Assembly (NCBI RefSeq): GCF_026410195.1
Contig: NZ_JAPMLM010000069.1
Location: forward strand, 434,001 to 498,000
Length of the DNA: 64,000 nucleotides
Direction of reading: 5' to 3'
Source of the DNA: Xanthomarina sp. F2636L
GTDB taxonomy: Bacteria > Bacteroidota > Bacteroidia > Flavobacteriales > Flavobacteriaceae
How positions within the stretch are numbered: the stretch's first letter is position 1; each line of letters starts with the position of its first letter. The notes below the pieces were generated by a model. The model was not told the origin of the DNA. It did no database searches and saw nothing but the letters and a program-made list of their open reading frames with translations. Positions 16,114 to 25,146 of this stretch are shown one piece after another. The position numbers were made by a program, and so were the translations under genes.

Positions 16114-17796
16114 TTATTTAATAATTAATTGCTTAGTTACTGATCCATGGCTGCTTTTTATAGTCACAAAATAATTTGCAGAACCTAGTGAAGAAACATC
16201 AAGAGTTCTTTCTGAATCCAGTGTTCCTGTTAAGTCGAAAGTTTTAATTATACGACCGGTTACATCAATTATTGTTGCTGTTTGCAATTCTACTTTATTA
16301 GGATTAGAAATAGTAACTATATTACTTGCTGGATTAGGATATAAACCAACAGAAATAGTTTTAGAATAATCTTCTACACCAACAATAGCAGCAGTGAAAT
16401 TAGGACGAATTAAGTATGCAATTTCAAAAGCGAAATCTTCACTATTTGCCCAAGTTCCCATTGGATTGGTAGGCCAATTTACCCATGTTGCTCCTGTAGT
16501 AAAAATGGCTGAAGTTGTAACCACTTGAATATTTTCACCAGTAGGCATTCCTGCTGCAGCATCTGGTTCTTCAATAGCAACAAGGTATTGTCCTGGTGTT
16601 AAAGAAAATGGACCTCCAGCAATAGTTGCTGTATACATATCATTTTCTACAGCTGTTATAACTATTGGATCTGTTTCTGCAATAATAGCATTTGGAACTC
16701 CTCCAACCATATCCCATACGGTTGCTTTAACATTAAGTCCAGTTAATATACCACCTATATTTCCAATAGAAAAAGTAACTGATTCAATATCTTGAGTTGC
16801 AATAATATCATATTGGTTTCCTAAGTATCCACCATTATCTGCTCCAATACCAAGCGTTCCAGTAGGAGTATTATCATCTCTAGCATAGGTTATTTCAGAA
16901 ATTACAGTGCTAGTAGCAACTGAGTTATTTGATGCTACAGAATCTGTCTCACTAATAGTTACCGAGTAAGTTACTGTGTACGTGCCATCTGAAGTTGGAG
17001 TATAACCAGCAAAGGTAACGGCTTGACTGGCTCCAACAGCTAAATTGTAAGGTATGCTTGTTTCGGTATAAACAGTTCCTGTACCATCTGTAATGGTTAC
17101 TGTAGCTTCAGCATTTGTAACGGCATCACTACCTAAATTTTCTATAGTAGCACTTGTCCCTAAAGAAGTAATTTGACCAAGTGGTATTTGCGTATATTGA
17201 TCTAGTGATGAAGCTGGAGTTGAGATAGCCACATCGTATGCTGCAATGGCTTCTACCATCACATTGTTTATCATTAAAATAAATTGATCTGTTGAGTTGT
17301 TTCTCCATGCAATATAGACAGTCTCTCCAAGGTAAGGAGTTAAGTCAGCACTTTGAGATGTCCAAACGGCACCAGAGGCTGCTGTAGTTGTATATAATAC
17401 ATTGGTGAAATCGGCAAGCGCAGTAGTTGCTGTAGATAATCGAACTTCATATCCATCAGGAAAAGATGCGTCTTGTCCTTCCTCATCCCATGTTAAAATG
17501 GCCGCATCTGTAAGCGTTATAGCAGGAGTAATCATCCAATCGTCAGCAGTTCCTGCAGGAGCGTACCAAGAAGTACTCATAGCAACCACATCGCCAGGAT
17601 TGTCAAAGTCATCTGCTTCAATCCATGCATTTGTAAATTGAGACACACCACTAGCTGGAGTAAGTCCATCTACATTTACTAATGTCCATCCTGCTAAACC
17701 AGGACCAGAACCATCAAAATCGTCTTCGAATAACACTTGCGAGAAAGTAAAATTGACAGTTAATAATAAAGTAATTAATAAGGTAAATTTTTTCAT
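16114..17796 (-). CDS. Secreted protein with cleaved-adhesin domain and type A T9SS sorting domain
   Basis: A 560-residue export substrate. A Sec signal peptide (about 1-19, ending TFSQ) is followed by a jelly-roll of the choice-of-anchor J/cleaved adhesin type (about 22-185, with WTLVN and DDWMITPAI). Next come a CARDB-like Ig region (about 190-300) and a second beta region to about 465. The last 80 residues are a type A C-terminal T9SS signal, starting near GLYPNPAS and ending in KQLIIK. It should be carried across the outer membrane by the T9SS, whose core genes gldKLMN lie at the other end of the window. There is no protease or nuclease motif; an adhesin or surface role is likely. It is transcribed alone. 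Confidence 0.87.
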   Translation of the reverse strand: MKKFTLLITLLLTVNFTFSQVLFEDDFDGSGPGLAGWTLVNVDGLTPASGVSQFTNAWIEADDFDNPGDVVAMSTSWYAPAGTADDWMITPAITLTDAAILTWDEEGQDASFPDGYEVRLSTATTALADFTNVLYTTTAASGAVWTSQSADLTPYLGETVYIAWRNNSTDQFILMINNVMVEAIAAYDVAISTPASSLDQYTQIPLGQITSLGTSATIENLGSDAVTNAEATVTITDGTGTVYTETSIPYNLAVGASQAVTFAGYTPTSDGTYTVTYSVTISETDSVASNNSVATSTVISEITYARDDNTPTGTLGIGADNGGYLGNQYDIIATQDIESVTFSIGNIGGILTGLNVKATVWDMVGGVPNAIIAETDPIVITAVENDMYTATIAGGPFSLTPGQYLVAIEEPDAAAGMPTGENIQVVTTSAIFTTGATWVNWPTNPMGTWANSEDFAFEIAYLIRPNFTAAIVGVEDYSKTISVGLYPNPASNIVTISNPNKVELQTATIIDVTGRIIKTFDLTGTLDSERTLDVSSLGSANYFVTIKSSHGSVTKQLIIK

Positions 17797-18022
17797 AATA
17801 GCATATTTAATAATTTAGACTAAGATAACGATTATTTAATCATTTACAATCTTTTACAGATTGGGATCATTCATCTAGTTCCAATCAATATAAACAATAT
17901 TTTTTAAGGTTATTTCTTGATTCTTTACTTGTTTTTTTGATAAAGAAATAACTCTTAACCATTACATTTACAGTGATTTTGTTTTATTAAATTAATTTTT
18001 TCAAAATAAATTTACCTGTCAG

Positions 18023-18048
18023 GCAACCTTTTGCATGATTTTTTCGTC
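18023..18048 (+). promoter_or_regulatory. ECF-type promoter, probably autoregulatory
   Basis: GCAACC at 18023-18028 and CGTC at 18045-18048 are 16 bases apart and followed by TTTATAA. AAC-containing -35 and CGTC -10 elements with this spacing are typical of ECF sigma-factor target promoters. It stands 33 bases before the GTG of the ECF sigma gene, suggesting self-activation. The 284-base gap from 17797 to 18080 shows no other feature I can name. Confidence 0.55.
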
Positions 18049-18080
18049 TTTATAAATAGTAGCAGAACAAAACCCTTTAA

Positions 18081-18644
18081 GTGAAAGTAATTCAACTCTA
18101 CAAAAACGAATCAGTGCTTATTAAAAAAGCCATAAAAAACAATCGTGAAGCACAACACGTTTTGTTTGAAATGCATGCACCTAAAATGCTGAGTGTTTGT
18201 AGATACTATATTAAAGATGTACAACATGCCGAAGATGCTATGTTAAATGGTTTCTTTAAAGTGTTTAAAAACCTTAAAAGCTATAAAGCAGAAGGTAGTT
18301 TTGAAGGATGGATTAGGCGTATTATGGTTAGGGAGTCTATTTCGTTTTTAAGACAACAAAAGCACATTGAATTTCCCGTTGAACAGCTAATAGAAACTAA
18401 GGAGTTTTCAATTCAAACAGACACAGGTCTTGAAGTTGCTGAGATTCAGAAATTAATAGATAATTTGCCAGAAGGATATAAAATGATTTTTGTAATGTAT
18501 GCTATTGAAGGCTATAAACATGCCGAAATAGCTGAGCTTTTACAAATCTCTGAAGGGACTTCGAAATCGCAATTATATAAAGCAAGAAAACAGCTTCAAG
18601 AACAGATTAATAAACAAAACAAAACAAATTATGGCTCCAAATAA
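18081..18644 (+). CDS. ECF (sigma-70 family) RNA polymerase sigma factor
   Basis: A 187-residue extracytoplasmic-function sigma factor. Region 2 spans about residues 25-95 (with KDVQHAEDAMLNGFFKVF and SFEGWIRRIMVRESISFLR) and region 4 spans about 125-180, with the helix-turn-helix HAEIAELLQISEGTSKSQLYKARKQL split across its two helices. The start is GTG. It overlaps the next gene by 14 bases, the usual coupling of sigma and anti-sigma genes. The ECF-like sequence at 18023-18048 suggests that it drives its own operon. Confidence 0.9.
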   Translation: MKVIQLYKNESVLIKKAIKNNREAQHVLFEMHAPKMLSVCRYYIKDVQHAEDAMLNGFFKVFKNLKSYKAEGSFEGWIRRIMVRESISFLRQQKHIEFPVEQLIETKEFSIQTDTGLEVAEIQKLIDNLPEGYKMIFVMYAIEGYKHAEIAELLQISEGTSKSQLYKARKQLQEQINKQNKTNYGSK

Positions 18645-19371
18645 ATTTGAAGAAGATATTAAGGATACTCTTGAAAAAAGAACTCTTGAGCCATCAAGCG
18701 AGGCTTGGGATACCCTTTCAGGAAAACTGGAAGCAGATAATAAGAAGCCTTTTAAGAAAACAATTATTTGGTTTGGAATTGCAGCAAGTTTAGCAGGAAT
18801 TCTTTTTATGGGGAATTTGTTTCTTAATACGTCCGAAACTAGGAATTCTAAACCTGTTATAGTGGATACTAAAACGAATGAAGTAGAAGTATTTCAGAAT
18901 AAGAATGAAGAGAAACCTGATGAAACTTTAGTCGCCATAGAAAATTCTAAAGAAGCAGATAAAAGTCTTAAGGAAGATGAAATAATAACGAATGGTGCCC
19001 AAAATAAGCCAAAAAGTATAACAAATTCACCAAAAATAAATACAGAAATAGCTCAAGTTGCATCTCTTCAAAAGACAGAAGAAAGCGAAACACAAACAAT
19101 TCTTGAAACTTCTGTAGCAGACATAGAATTAATAGAAATAAATTCTCAAGAAAGAACACATACCACACAAACTAATATTGATTCCTTATTGAAAAAAGCA
19201 CAACAAAAATTGGCTAAAAATATTAAAAATAAGGGTCAAACCATAGATGCTCATGCGCTACTTCAAGACGTTGAAGAAGATATAGAGTCGTCTTTTAGAG
19301 ACAAAGTTTTCGAAACTTTAATAACAAGTTACAAAAAGGTAAAAACTGCAGTTGCCGAACGTAACGATTAA
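18631..19371 (+). CDS. Probable membrane anti-sigma factor
   Basis: A 246-residue protein with a short cytoplasmic N terminus (about 1-45), one membrane helix (about 46-64, IIWFGIAASLAGILFMGNLF) and a long Glu/Lys/Thr-rich periplasmic part. There is no recognisable zinc-finger HxxxCxxC. Its overlap with the ECF sigma gene and its topology make an anti-sigma role likely: the N terminus would hold the sigma factor at the membrane and the periplasmic part would sense a signal. The sequence itself has no strong family signature, so the assignment rests on context. Confidence 0.7.
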   Translation: MAPNKFEEDIKDTLEKRTLEPSSEAWDTLSGKLEADNKKPFKKTIIWFGIAASLAGILFMGNLFLNTSETRNSKPVIVDTKTNEVEVFQNKNEEKPDETLVAIENSKEADKSLKEDEIITNGAQNKPKSITNSPKINTEIAQVASLQKTEESETQTILETSVADIELIEINSQERTHTTQTNIDSLLKKAQQKLAKNIKNKGQTIDAHALLQDVEEDIESSFRDKVFETLITSYKKVKTAVAERND

Positions 19372-19400
19372 CAAATTCATCAATAAAAAAACAAACAGTT

Positions 19401-20483
19401 ATGCAAACAATTACAAAATACTTCGCACTAATAGTGCTTATGTTTTCTGTGCAATTAATCTCCGCACAAGAAAATGCTAACAGTGAAAAGATTAAGGCCT
19501 TAGAAGCCCAGAAAGAACAAGTTATAACCCAAGAAAAAGAATGGCTAAGAATAGATGTGGAAGCCATTAATGTACAATTAGATAATAACGAAATTACACA
19601 AGAAGTTGCCAATACCTTAAAAGAAGAACTTGCTACCAAACATGCGTTAAACATTGAAAACAGATTAGCAATTTTAGATAATAGAATTTCTCTCTTGGAA
19701 AGAAATGAACATGTTCCTTATGATACTGGAGCCAATCTAGATGGTTTTACAATTACTATTGGTAAGAGCGAAGAATCTGATGAATACGATTTAAAGAGCT
19801 TATATATTGGACCACAAACGAAGAAAGAACCAAAAAAGTACGACCGACGTACCACCAGCGATTTAGTTTTTGCTATAGGATTTAACAATGCTATTATTGA
19901 AGGACAATCTCTTAACGATTCTCCATATAAAATAGGAGGCTCAGGCTTTGTAGAGTTAGGTTGGGCATGGAAAACCAGATTGCTAAATAATAGCAATGCT
20001 GTACGTTTAAAATATGGGGTTTCTTTTCAATGGAATAAATTGGATATTAAGGATAATCTGTATTTTCAAGAAGTGGATGATGTAGTGACTTTAGAAGAAT
20101 TCCCAATTAATTTAAGTAAATCGAAATTTAGATCTACCAACTTAGTCATTCCTATACATTTTGAATTTGGACCTTCCAAGAAGATTGAACGAGAGAACTA
20201 TTTTAGATACTCCACACATAAAAAGTTTAAAATAGGAGTTGGAGGTTATGGAGGCTTTGTGCTTCAGTCTATGCAGAAGTTGAAGTATGATGATATGAAT
20301 GGCGATTTCCAAAAAGACAAAATCAAAGATTACAACACCAATAACTTTGTTTATGGTTTAAGCACGTATATTTCTTGGGGACATGTTGGGATTTATGCTA
20401 AATACGATTTATCCACCATTTTTAAAGATCAAGTTATAGACCAAAATAATATCTCATTAGGTCTACGTTTTGATATGGATTAG
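19401..20483 (+). CDS. Outer-membrane beta-barrel protein with N-terminal coiled coil
   Basis: A 360-residue exported protein with a signal peptide ending at ISAQ (about residue 22). Residues 25-105 are a Lys/Glu-rich coiled coil, and residues 155-360 have alternating aromatic beta strands, ending in ISLGLRFDMD, the kind of C-terminal strand typical of outer-membrane barrels. It is the third gene of the ECF sigma operon, 29 bases after the anti-sigma gene, so it may be an output or a sensor of that system. No enzyme motif is visible. A terminator directly follows. Confidence 0.7.
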   Translation: MQTITKYFALIVLMFSVQLISAQENANSEKIKALEAQKEQVITQEKEWLRIDVEAINVQLDNNEITQEVANTLKEELATKHALNIENRLAILDNRISLLERNEHVPYDTGANLDGFTITIGKSEESDEYDLKSLYIGPQTKKEPKKYDRRTTSDLVFAIGFNNAIIEGQSLNDSPYKIGGSGFVELGWAWKTRLLNNSNAVRLKYGVSFQWNKLDIKDNLYFQEVDDVVTLEEFPINLSKSKFRSTNLVIPIHFEFGPSKKIERENYFRYSTHKKFKIGVGGYGGFVLQSMQKLKYDDMNGDFQKDKIKDYNTNNFVYGLSTYISWGHVGIYAKYDLSTIFKDQVIDQNNISLGLRFDMD

Positions 20484-20504
20484 TTTAAGTAGTTAATTTT
20501 TATT

Positions 20505-20542
20505 AGACTTTTCAGGATTTTTAAACCTGAAAAGTCTTTTTT
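20505..20542 (+). terminator. Intrinsic terminator of the ECF sigma operon
   Basis: A perfect 12-bp stem (20505-20516 with 20526-20537), a nine-base loop and a T tract follow the stop of the beta-barrel gene by 21 bases. Confidence 0.85.
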
Positions 20543-20624
20543 AGTTAAATATTAAAAACAATTAGTTTTATTACTTTTACTATCCGATGTATATTGTAAT
20601 TTTGTATCCTCTAATCTTTTTAAT

Positions 20625-22583
20625 TTGATATCAAAATCCACCATAGATCAAGTATTTGAAACTGCTCGCGTAGAGGAGGTTATTGGCGATTTTGTTCAAT
20701 TAAAAAAATCTGGAAGCAGCTTTAAAGGCTTAAGTCCGTTTAGCGATGAACGCTCTCCAAGTTTTATGGTGTCGCCAGTAAAACAAATCTGGAAAGATTT
20801 TTCAAGTGGAAAAGGAGGGAATGTCGTGGCATTTTTAATGGAACATGAACATTTTACCTATCCGGAAGCCATAAAGTATTTAGCCAATAAGTATAATATT
20901 GAAGTTGAAGAAACCGAACAAACCAATGAGCAAAAGGAGCAGGCAAACGAACGTGAAAGCCTCTATTTGGTTAGTGAGTACGCCAGTAAGTATTTTCAGA
21001 ATATTTTACATAAAACAGACCAGGGCAAGTCTATTGGCTTGAGCTATTTTAAGGAACGTGGTTTTACAGAAGAAACCATAAAGAAATTCCATTTAGGGTA
21101 TTCTTTAGACGAATGGCAAGCCTTTACAGACGAAGCTTTAAAACAAGGTTATAATCTAGATTATTTAGAAAAAACAGGAGTTACTATTGTAAAGGAAGAG
21201 AAGCGTTTTGATAGGTTTAAAGGACGTGTTATGTTTCCTATTAGAAGTATGAGTGGCCGTGTTTTAGGTTTTGGAGGACGAATTTTAATCACTGATAAAA
21301 AAGCAGCTAAATATTTAAATTCTCCAGAAAGCGATATCTATCATAAAAGTAAAGTACTTTATGGTATTTTTCACGCCAAGCAAAGCATTGCCAAAGAAGA
21401 TAATTGTTATCTGGTTGAAGGTTATACAGATGTGATTCAGTTCCATCAAAGAGGTATTCAAAATGTGGTGTCTTCTTCAGGAACGGCTTTGACACCAGAT
21501 CAAATTCGACTTATAAACAGACTGACAAAAAATATCACGCTTCTTTTTGATGGTGATGCTGCAGGAATTAGAGCCTCCCTGAGAGGTGTCGATTTAATCT
21601 TGGAGCAAGGCATGAACGTGAAGATTTGTACATTCCCTGAAGGCGAAGATCCAGATAGTTTTGCTAAGCAAAACACCTTAGAAGAGCTAACACTTTATTT
21701 AGAGGCCCATGCTCAAGACTTTATTCAGTTTAAAGCCTCTATGTTATTTGAAGCTTCTAAAAACGATCCAATAAAAAAAGCAGAAACCGTTAGAGATATT
21801 GTTAATAGTATTTCTAAAATTCCTGATAGAATAAAACGTGAAATTTATATTCAGGAGTGTTCTAAAATTATGGAAATTAGTGAGGATGTGTTGTATAGTA
21901 CGTTGGCACAATCTTCAAAAAAAGACTTTCAGGAAGCGAACAAACAATTTAAAGAAGAGCAAAAGTCTTTTCAGGTTATTAAAAATCAGCAATCGCAAAC
22001 CAAGGTAGATGTTCAATATGAATTAGAGCGAAAAATTATTCAAATCTTATTACTTTATGGGAACAGGACGGAAGATTTTGAAGATTTAATTCTAAAAGAA
22101 AACGATAAAAGCGAACTTATTCTAGAGCCAGTTGTTCACCAAGCCAAGGTTTTTGAGAAAATATATTTAGATCTTCAGGAGGACGAAATGGAGTTTACTA
22201 ATATAAAATTTAAAGGTCTTTATTATAAAATTATCGACACCTTAAACCAAAATCCTGACTTTGCATTAGATAACTTTGTAAATAATGTAGATGCAGATGT
22301 AGCAAGCGAAATGACTACCATTTTAATGGAAGACGAGCGTTATACATTATCTAACTGGCACAGTAAAAATATTTTCCCAAAAGAAAAAACAGATACGATT
22401 GCTCAATTAGTAAACGAGACCATTTTAAGCTTAAGGTGTTTCTTAATTAGTAAAAAAATAAACGAGTTAAGCCAAGAAACAAAAGGCAATTTAGAGGTTC
22501 AATACAGAGAAATATTAGAAGAGGTTGTTGGTTATAAGAAATTAGATAACCTATTGTCTAGGAAATTAAATAAAGCCCTTTAA
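20625..22583 (+). CDS. dnaG: DNA primase with a degenerate zinc-binding domain
   Basis: Makes RNA primers at the replication fork. The 652-residue protein has an N-terminal CHC2-like domain (1-100), a TOPRIM catalytic core (about 255-345; EGYTDVI and the acidic DGDAAG motif) and a C-terminal helicase-binding region. The four zinc ligands of the CHC2 finger are all replaced: S37 and S40 in LSPFS, and D58 and S61 in KDFSSGKGG. The start is TTG; the translation ISKSTIDQVFETARVEEVI matches the family N terminus. TAATTTTG at 20597-20604 is a good -7 box, with no clear -33 partner. Its stop overlaps the stop of the convergent response-regulator gene. Confidence 0.95.
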   Translation: MISKSTIDQVFETARVEEVIGDFVQLKKSGSSFKGLSPFSDERSPSFMVSPVKQIWKDFSSGKGGNVVAFLMEHEHFTYPEAIKYLANKYNIEVEETEQTNEQKEQANERESLYLVSEYASKYFQNILHKTDQGKSIGLSYFKERGFTEETIKKFHLGYSLDEWQAFTDEALKQGYNLDYLEKTGVTIVKEEKRFDRFKGRVMFPIRSMSGRVLGFGGRILITDKKAAKYLNSPESDIYHKSKVLYGIFHAKQSIAKEDNCYLVEGYTDVIQFHQRGIQNVVSSSGTALTPDQIRLINRLTKNITLLFDGDAAGIRASLRGVDLILEQGMNVKICTFPEGEDPDSFAKQNTLEELTLYLEAHAQDFIQFKASMLFEASKNDPIKKAETVRDIVNSISKIPDRIKREIYIQECSKIMEISEDVLYSTLAQSSKKDFQEANKQFKEEQKSFQVIKNQQSQTKVDVQYELERKIIQILLLYGNRTEDFEDLILKENDKSELILEPVVHQAKVFEKIYLDLQEDEMEFTNIKFKGLYYKIIDTLNQNPDFALDNFVNNVDADVASEMTTILMEDERYTLSNWHSKNIFPKEKTDTIAQLVNETILSLRCFLISKKINELSQETKGNLEVQYREILEEVVGYKKLDNLLSRKLNKAL

Positions 22584-23209
22584 AACTCTAATAATTTCGC
22601 TCTATTAATTAAATCTACAATATTATCTACATGTAGCTTTTTCATTAATCTAGCTTTATAGGTACTTACGGTTTTTTCGTTTATTTCTAACTCTTCAGCA
22701 ATTTCTTTGTTCTTTTTTCCAACTGAAATAAGTTTTAATACCTCAATTTCTCTAGTAGAAAGTTTCTTATAAGGCGATTTAGAAGATTTATTAATGCCTC
22801 TGCCAAATGCTAATTGACTTGCTAAATTATTGCTAAGATATGTTTCTCCACTAGCAACTTTCTCGATGGCTTCTTTAATTGTAATGATGTTAGAATTTTT
22901 GGATAAATATCCAGATGCACCAGCTTTTATGGTGTTAAGCGCATAAATTTCTTCTGGCTGATTAGAAAACATGAGTACCTTAATATTAGAATACTCTTTA
23001 GATAAACGTCTTAAAGCAGTGATGCCATTAAGTTTTGGTAAATCTATTTCAGATAAAATTACATCTGCTTCTTCCTGTTTTAGAAAATCGAAAATAGCTT
23101 CGCCATTGCTAACTCCTCCAACAACTTTAATGTCTTTGGAAGCAACAAATAGAAGTTCAATACCTTTTCTAATAATTGGGTGACTATCAACAACCAACAG
23201 TTTTATCAT
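22580..23209 (-). CDS. NarL/LuxR-family response regulator with Glu at the phosphoacceptor site
   Basis: A 209-residue regulator with a receiver domain (1-120) and a LuxR-type helix-turn-helix (about 145-205; LSTREIEVLKLISVGKKNKEIA). The canonical phosphoacceptor aspartate (position 54 in ILSEIDLP) is glutamate, and the usual DD acidic pair near residue 8 reads DS. The conserved Ser/Thr (FSNQ) and Lys (LSKN) remain. Loss of these acidic residues suggests phosphorylation-independent, perhaps constitutive, activity. No histidine kinase gene is adjacent. It is convergent with dnaG and overlaps it by four bases. Confidence 0.88.
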   Translation of the reverse strand: MIKLLVVDSHPIIRKGIELLFVASKDIKVVGGVSNGEAIFDFLKQEEADVILSEIDLPKLNGITALRRLSKEYSNIKVLMFSNQPEEIYALNTIKAGASGYLSKNSNIITIKEAIEKVASGETYLSNNLASQLAFGRGINKSSKSPYKKLSTREIEVLKLISVGKKNKEIAEELEINEKTVSTYKARLMKKLHVDNIVDLINRAKLLEF

Positions 23210-23301
23210 TTTAATAAGTTTTTAAAGATTAAGACTGTTGAGGCAAAAAAAATGTAACATGATAAGTAAAGATAGTAAATTTCCGTTAAAATATAATTTT
23301 T

Positions 23302-24090
23302 TTATTTTAAATTATTAGGAATCATGCAAATAGGAATTGGATTCATTTTGTGCTTATTAGAATTGTTTAATCTTTTATAAATTCTAAAAACCTCTTTTTG
23401 TCTACCTTCAAAAAGGTCTTCAGTTTTGTTTAGTTCAACCATCTTCATGGCCCATTCTAATTCTGGGTAAGAAGCTCCAATCTGCTCTTCATCGCTTCTG
23501 GCATCGCCAAACAAACCATCGCTAGGAGCAGCTTTCATAATCGATTCTGGAACTTGAAGCGTTTCGGCTAATAGGTAAACCTCAGTTTTCATCAAATCTG
23601 CAATAGGACTTAAATCCACGCCACCATCTCCATACTTTGTGTAAAACCCAACACCAAAATCTTCTACTTTATTTCCAGTTCCCGCTACCAATAACTTTTT
23701 TAAACCCGCATAATAATATAAGGTTGTCATTCGTAATCTAGCTCTAGTATTAGCTAAAGCCATGTCTACAATGGCTTGATCTCCTTCAAGCGAAACTTCG
23801 GTTTTAAATTCTTCGAAAACAGGGGTTAAATCGGTTTTAATATCGCTTACATTTTTATATTTCGATTTAAGAAATGATATGTGTTCTTGCCCTCTTGTTA
23901 CATGACTTTTTGCTTGGTGGATAGGCATTTCAAGACATAAAACATCCAATCCGGTTTTGGCACATAAAATTGAAGTAACAGCTGAATCTATTCCTCCAGA
24001 AATACCTATAACAAAACCATTAACTTTTGCGTTTAATGCATAATCTTTAAGCCAAGAAACGATATGATTGACAACTTTTTCTGTTTGCAT
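23302..24090 (-). CDS. nadE: NAD+ synthetase (ammonia-dependent type)
   Basis: The final step of NAD synthesis, amidating deamido-NAD. The 262-residue protein has the PP-loop GISGGIDSAV (about 28-37) and the GTGNKVEDFGVGFYTKYGDGG segment (about 138-158, split by the P2 loop) that binds ATP and substrate. There is no N-terminal nitrilase domain, so ammonia or a partner glutaminase supplies nitrogen. It is transcribed divergently from gldB; the shared 93-base gap holds opposing -7 boxes. Confidence 0.93.
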   Translation of the reverse strand: MQTEKVVNHIVSWLKDYALNAKVNGFVIGISGGIDSAVTSILCAKTGLDVLCLEMPIHQAKSHVTRGQEHISFLKSKYKNVSDIKTDLTPVFEEFKTEVSLEGDQAIVDMALANTRARLRMTTLYYYAGLKKLLVAGTGNKVEDFGVGFYTKYGDGGVDLSPIADLMKTEVYLLAETLQVPESIMKAAPSDGLFGDARSDEEQIGASYPELEWAMKMVELNKTEDLFEGRQKEVFRIYKRLNNSNKHKMNPIPICMIPNNLK

Positions 24091-24117
24091 TTTAAATGAA
24101 TTTTAAACAAAGAACCT

Positions 24118-24138
24118 TACCTTTGCATGGCAAAAGTA
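24118..24138. promoter_or_regulatory. Overlapping face-to-face -7 boxes between nadE and gldB
   Basis: TACCTTTG at 24118-24125 (plus strand, toward gldB) and CAAAAGTA at 24131-24138 (minus-strand TACTTTTG, toward nadE) both match TAnnTTTG and sit only five bases apart. Neither has a convincing TTTG partner at 18-21 bases. The arrangement would make the two start sites overlap. Confidence 0.4.
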
Positions 24139-24183
24139 ATTGAAACCCATTATTAATAAAAATTAAGACCCTTTTTGTTTTGT

Positions 24184-25146
24184 ATGAAGAATTTTAGTCT
24201 GCTATTATTAATGCTAATATCTGTTTCTGCTTGTAAGAAAGATAATAAAATTGAGAAAGAAATAGCTGAAATACCTATAGATTTTATTATTGAAAGATTC
24301 GATAAAGCTTTTGGTAAAACTACAGCAAGTAATTTAGCTGAAACAAAGAAAGCCTATCCTTTTATGTTTTCTGAAAAGTATCCAGATTCCTTTTGGATAG
24401 CTAAAGTAAAAGACACCATTCAACAACAATTATCCGAAGAAACTGAACGTGTTTTTCCAACATTACAACAAGAAAAGCAAGAAATTAAGCAGTTGTTTCA
24501 ACACCTTGCCTTTTATTTTGCTGAATTTCGTACACCTAGAGTTATCACAACGACTTCAAATGTAGATTACAGAAATAAAGTAATAGTAACAGATACCATT
24601 GTTTTAATTTCATTAGACACCTATTTAGGGAGTGATCATGAGTTTTATCTAGGCAATCAAAAGTATATAAGGCAGAACTTCAATAAAGACCAAATTGTGG
24701 TCGATATGGCCTCGGAGTATGCAGATAAGTATATATATCAGTTAGAATTAAAAACCTTGTTGGATGAAATGATTTATTATGGAAAGCAACTGTATTTTAA
24801 AGATGTGGTTATTCCTTTTAAAACAGACGCCGAAAAAATAGGTTATACCCAAAATCAATTGGATTGGACAATAGCCAATGAAACTGAAGTATGGAGGTTT
24901 TTTGTTGAAAAAGAACTGTTGTTTAGTACAGACTCTAAACTTCCTAATAGATTTATAAATCCAGCTCCTTTTTCAAAGTTTTATTTAGAAGAGATAGATT
25001 CTGAGTCTCCAGGTCAAATAGGACGTTATATGGGTTGGCAAATAGTAAAAGCTTATATGAAGCATAATGATGTATCTTTAAAAGATATGTTGCAAAAAGA
25101 ACCATTAGATATATTTAATAATTCCAATTTTAAACCAAAAAAATAA
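24184..25146 (+). CDS. gldB: Gliding-motility lipoprotein GldB
   Basis: A 320-residue lipoprotein required for gliding in Flavobacterium. The N terminus MKNFSLLLLMLISVSAC is a lipoprotein signal with the lipobox cysteine at about residue 17. The body contains IPIDFIIERFD and a C-terminal ESPGQIGRYMGWQIVKAYM, typical of GldB. The ATG at 24184 is preferred over an in-frame TTG nine bases upstream because it gives a normal lipoprotein signal. It runs directly into gldC with no gap, the same order as in other gliding flavobacteria. Its molecular role in gliding and T9SS is unclear. Confidence 0.9.
   Translation: MKNFSLLLLMLISVSACKKDNKIEKEIAEIPIDFIIERFDKAFGKTTASNLAETKKAYPFMFSEKYPDSFWIAKVKDTIQQQLSEETERVFPTLQQEKQEIKQLFQHLAFYFAEFRTPRVITTTSNVDYRNKVIVTDTIVLISLDTYLGSDHEFYLGNQKYIRQNFNKDQIVVDMASEYADKYIYQLELKTLLDEMIYYGKQLYFKDVVIPFKTDAEKIGYTQNQLDWTIANETEVWRFFVEKELLFSTDSKLPNRFINPAPFSKFYLEEIDSESPGQIGRYMGWQIVKAYMKHNDVSLKDMLQKEPLDIFNNSNFKPKK

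Noticed and set aside
19295-19654. 119-codon minus-strand frame across the anti-sigma/barrel junction
   Set aside because: Cys/Ser/Phe-rich composition typical of antisense AT-rich DNA; both plus-strand genes are better supported.
24175-24183. TTG start for gldB three codons upstream
   Set aside because: It would add three residues before a good lipoprotein signal; the ATG at 24184 is the simpler start.
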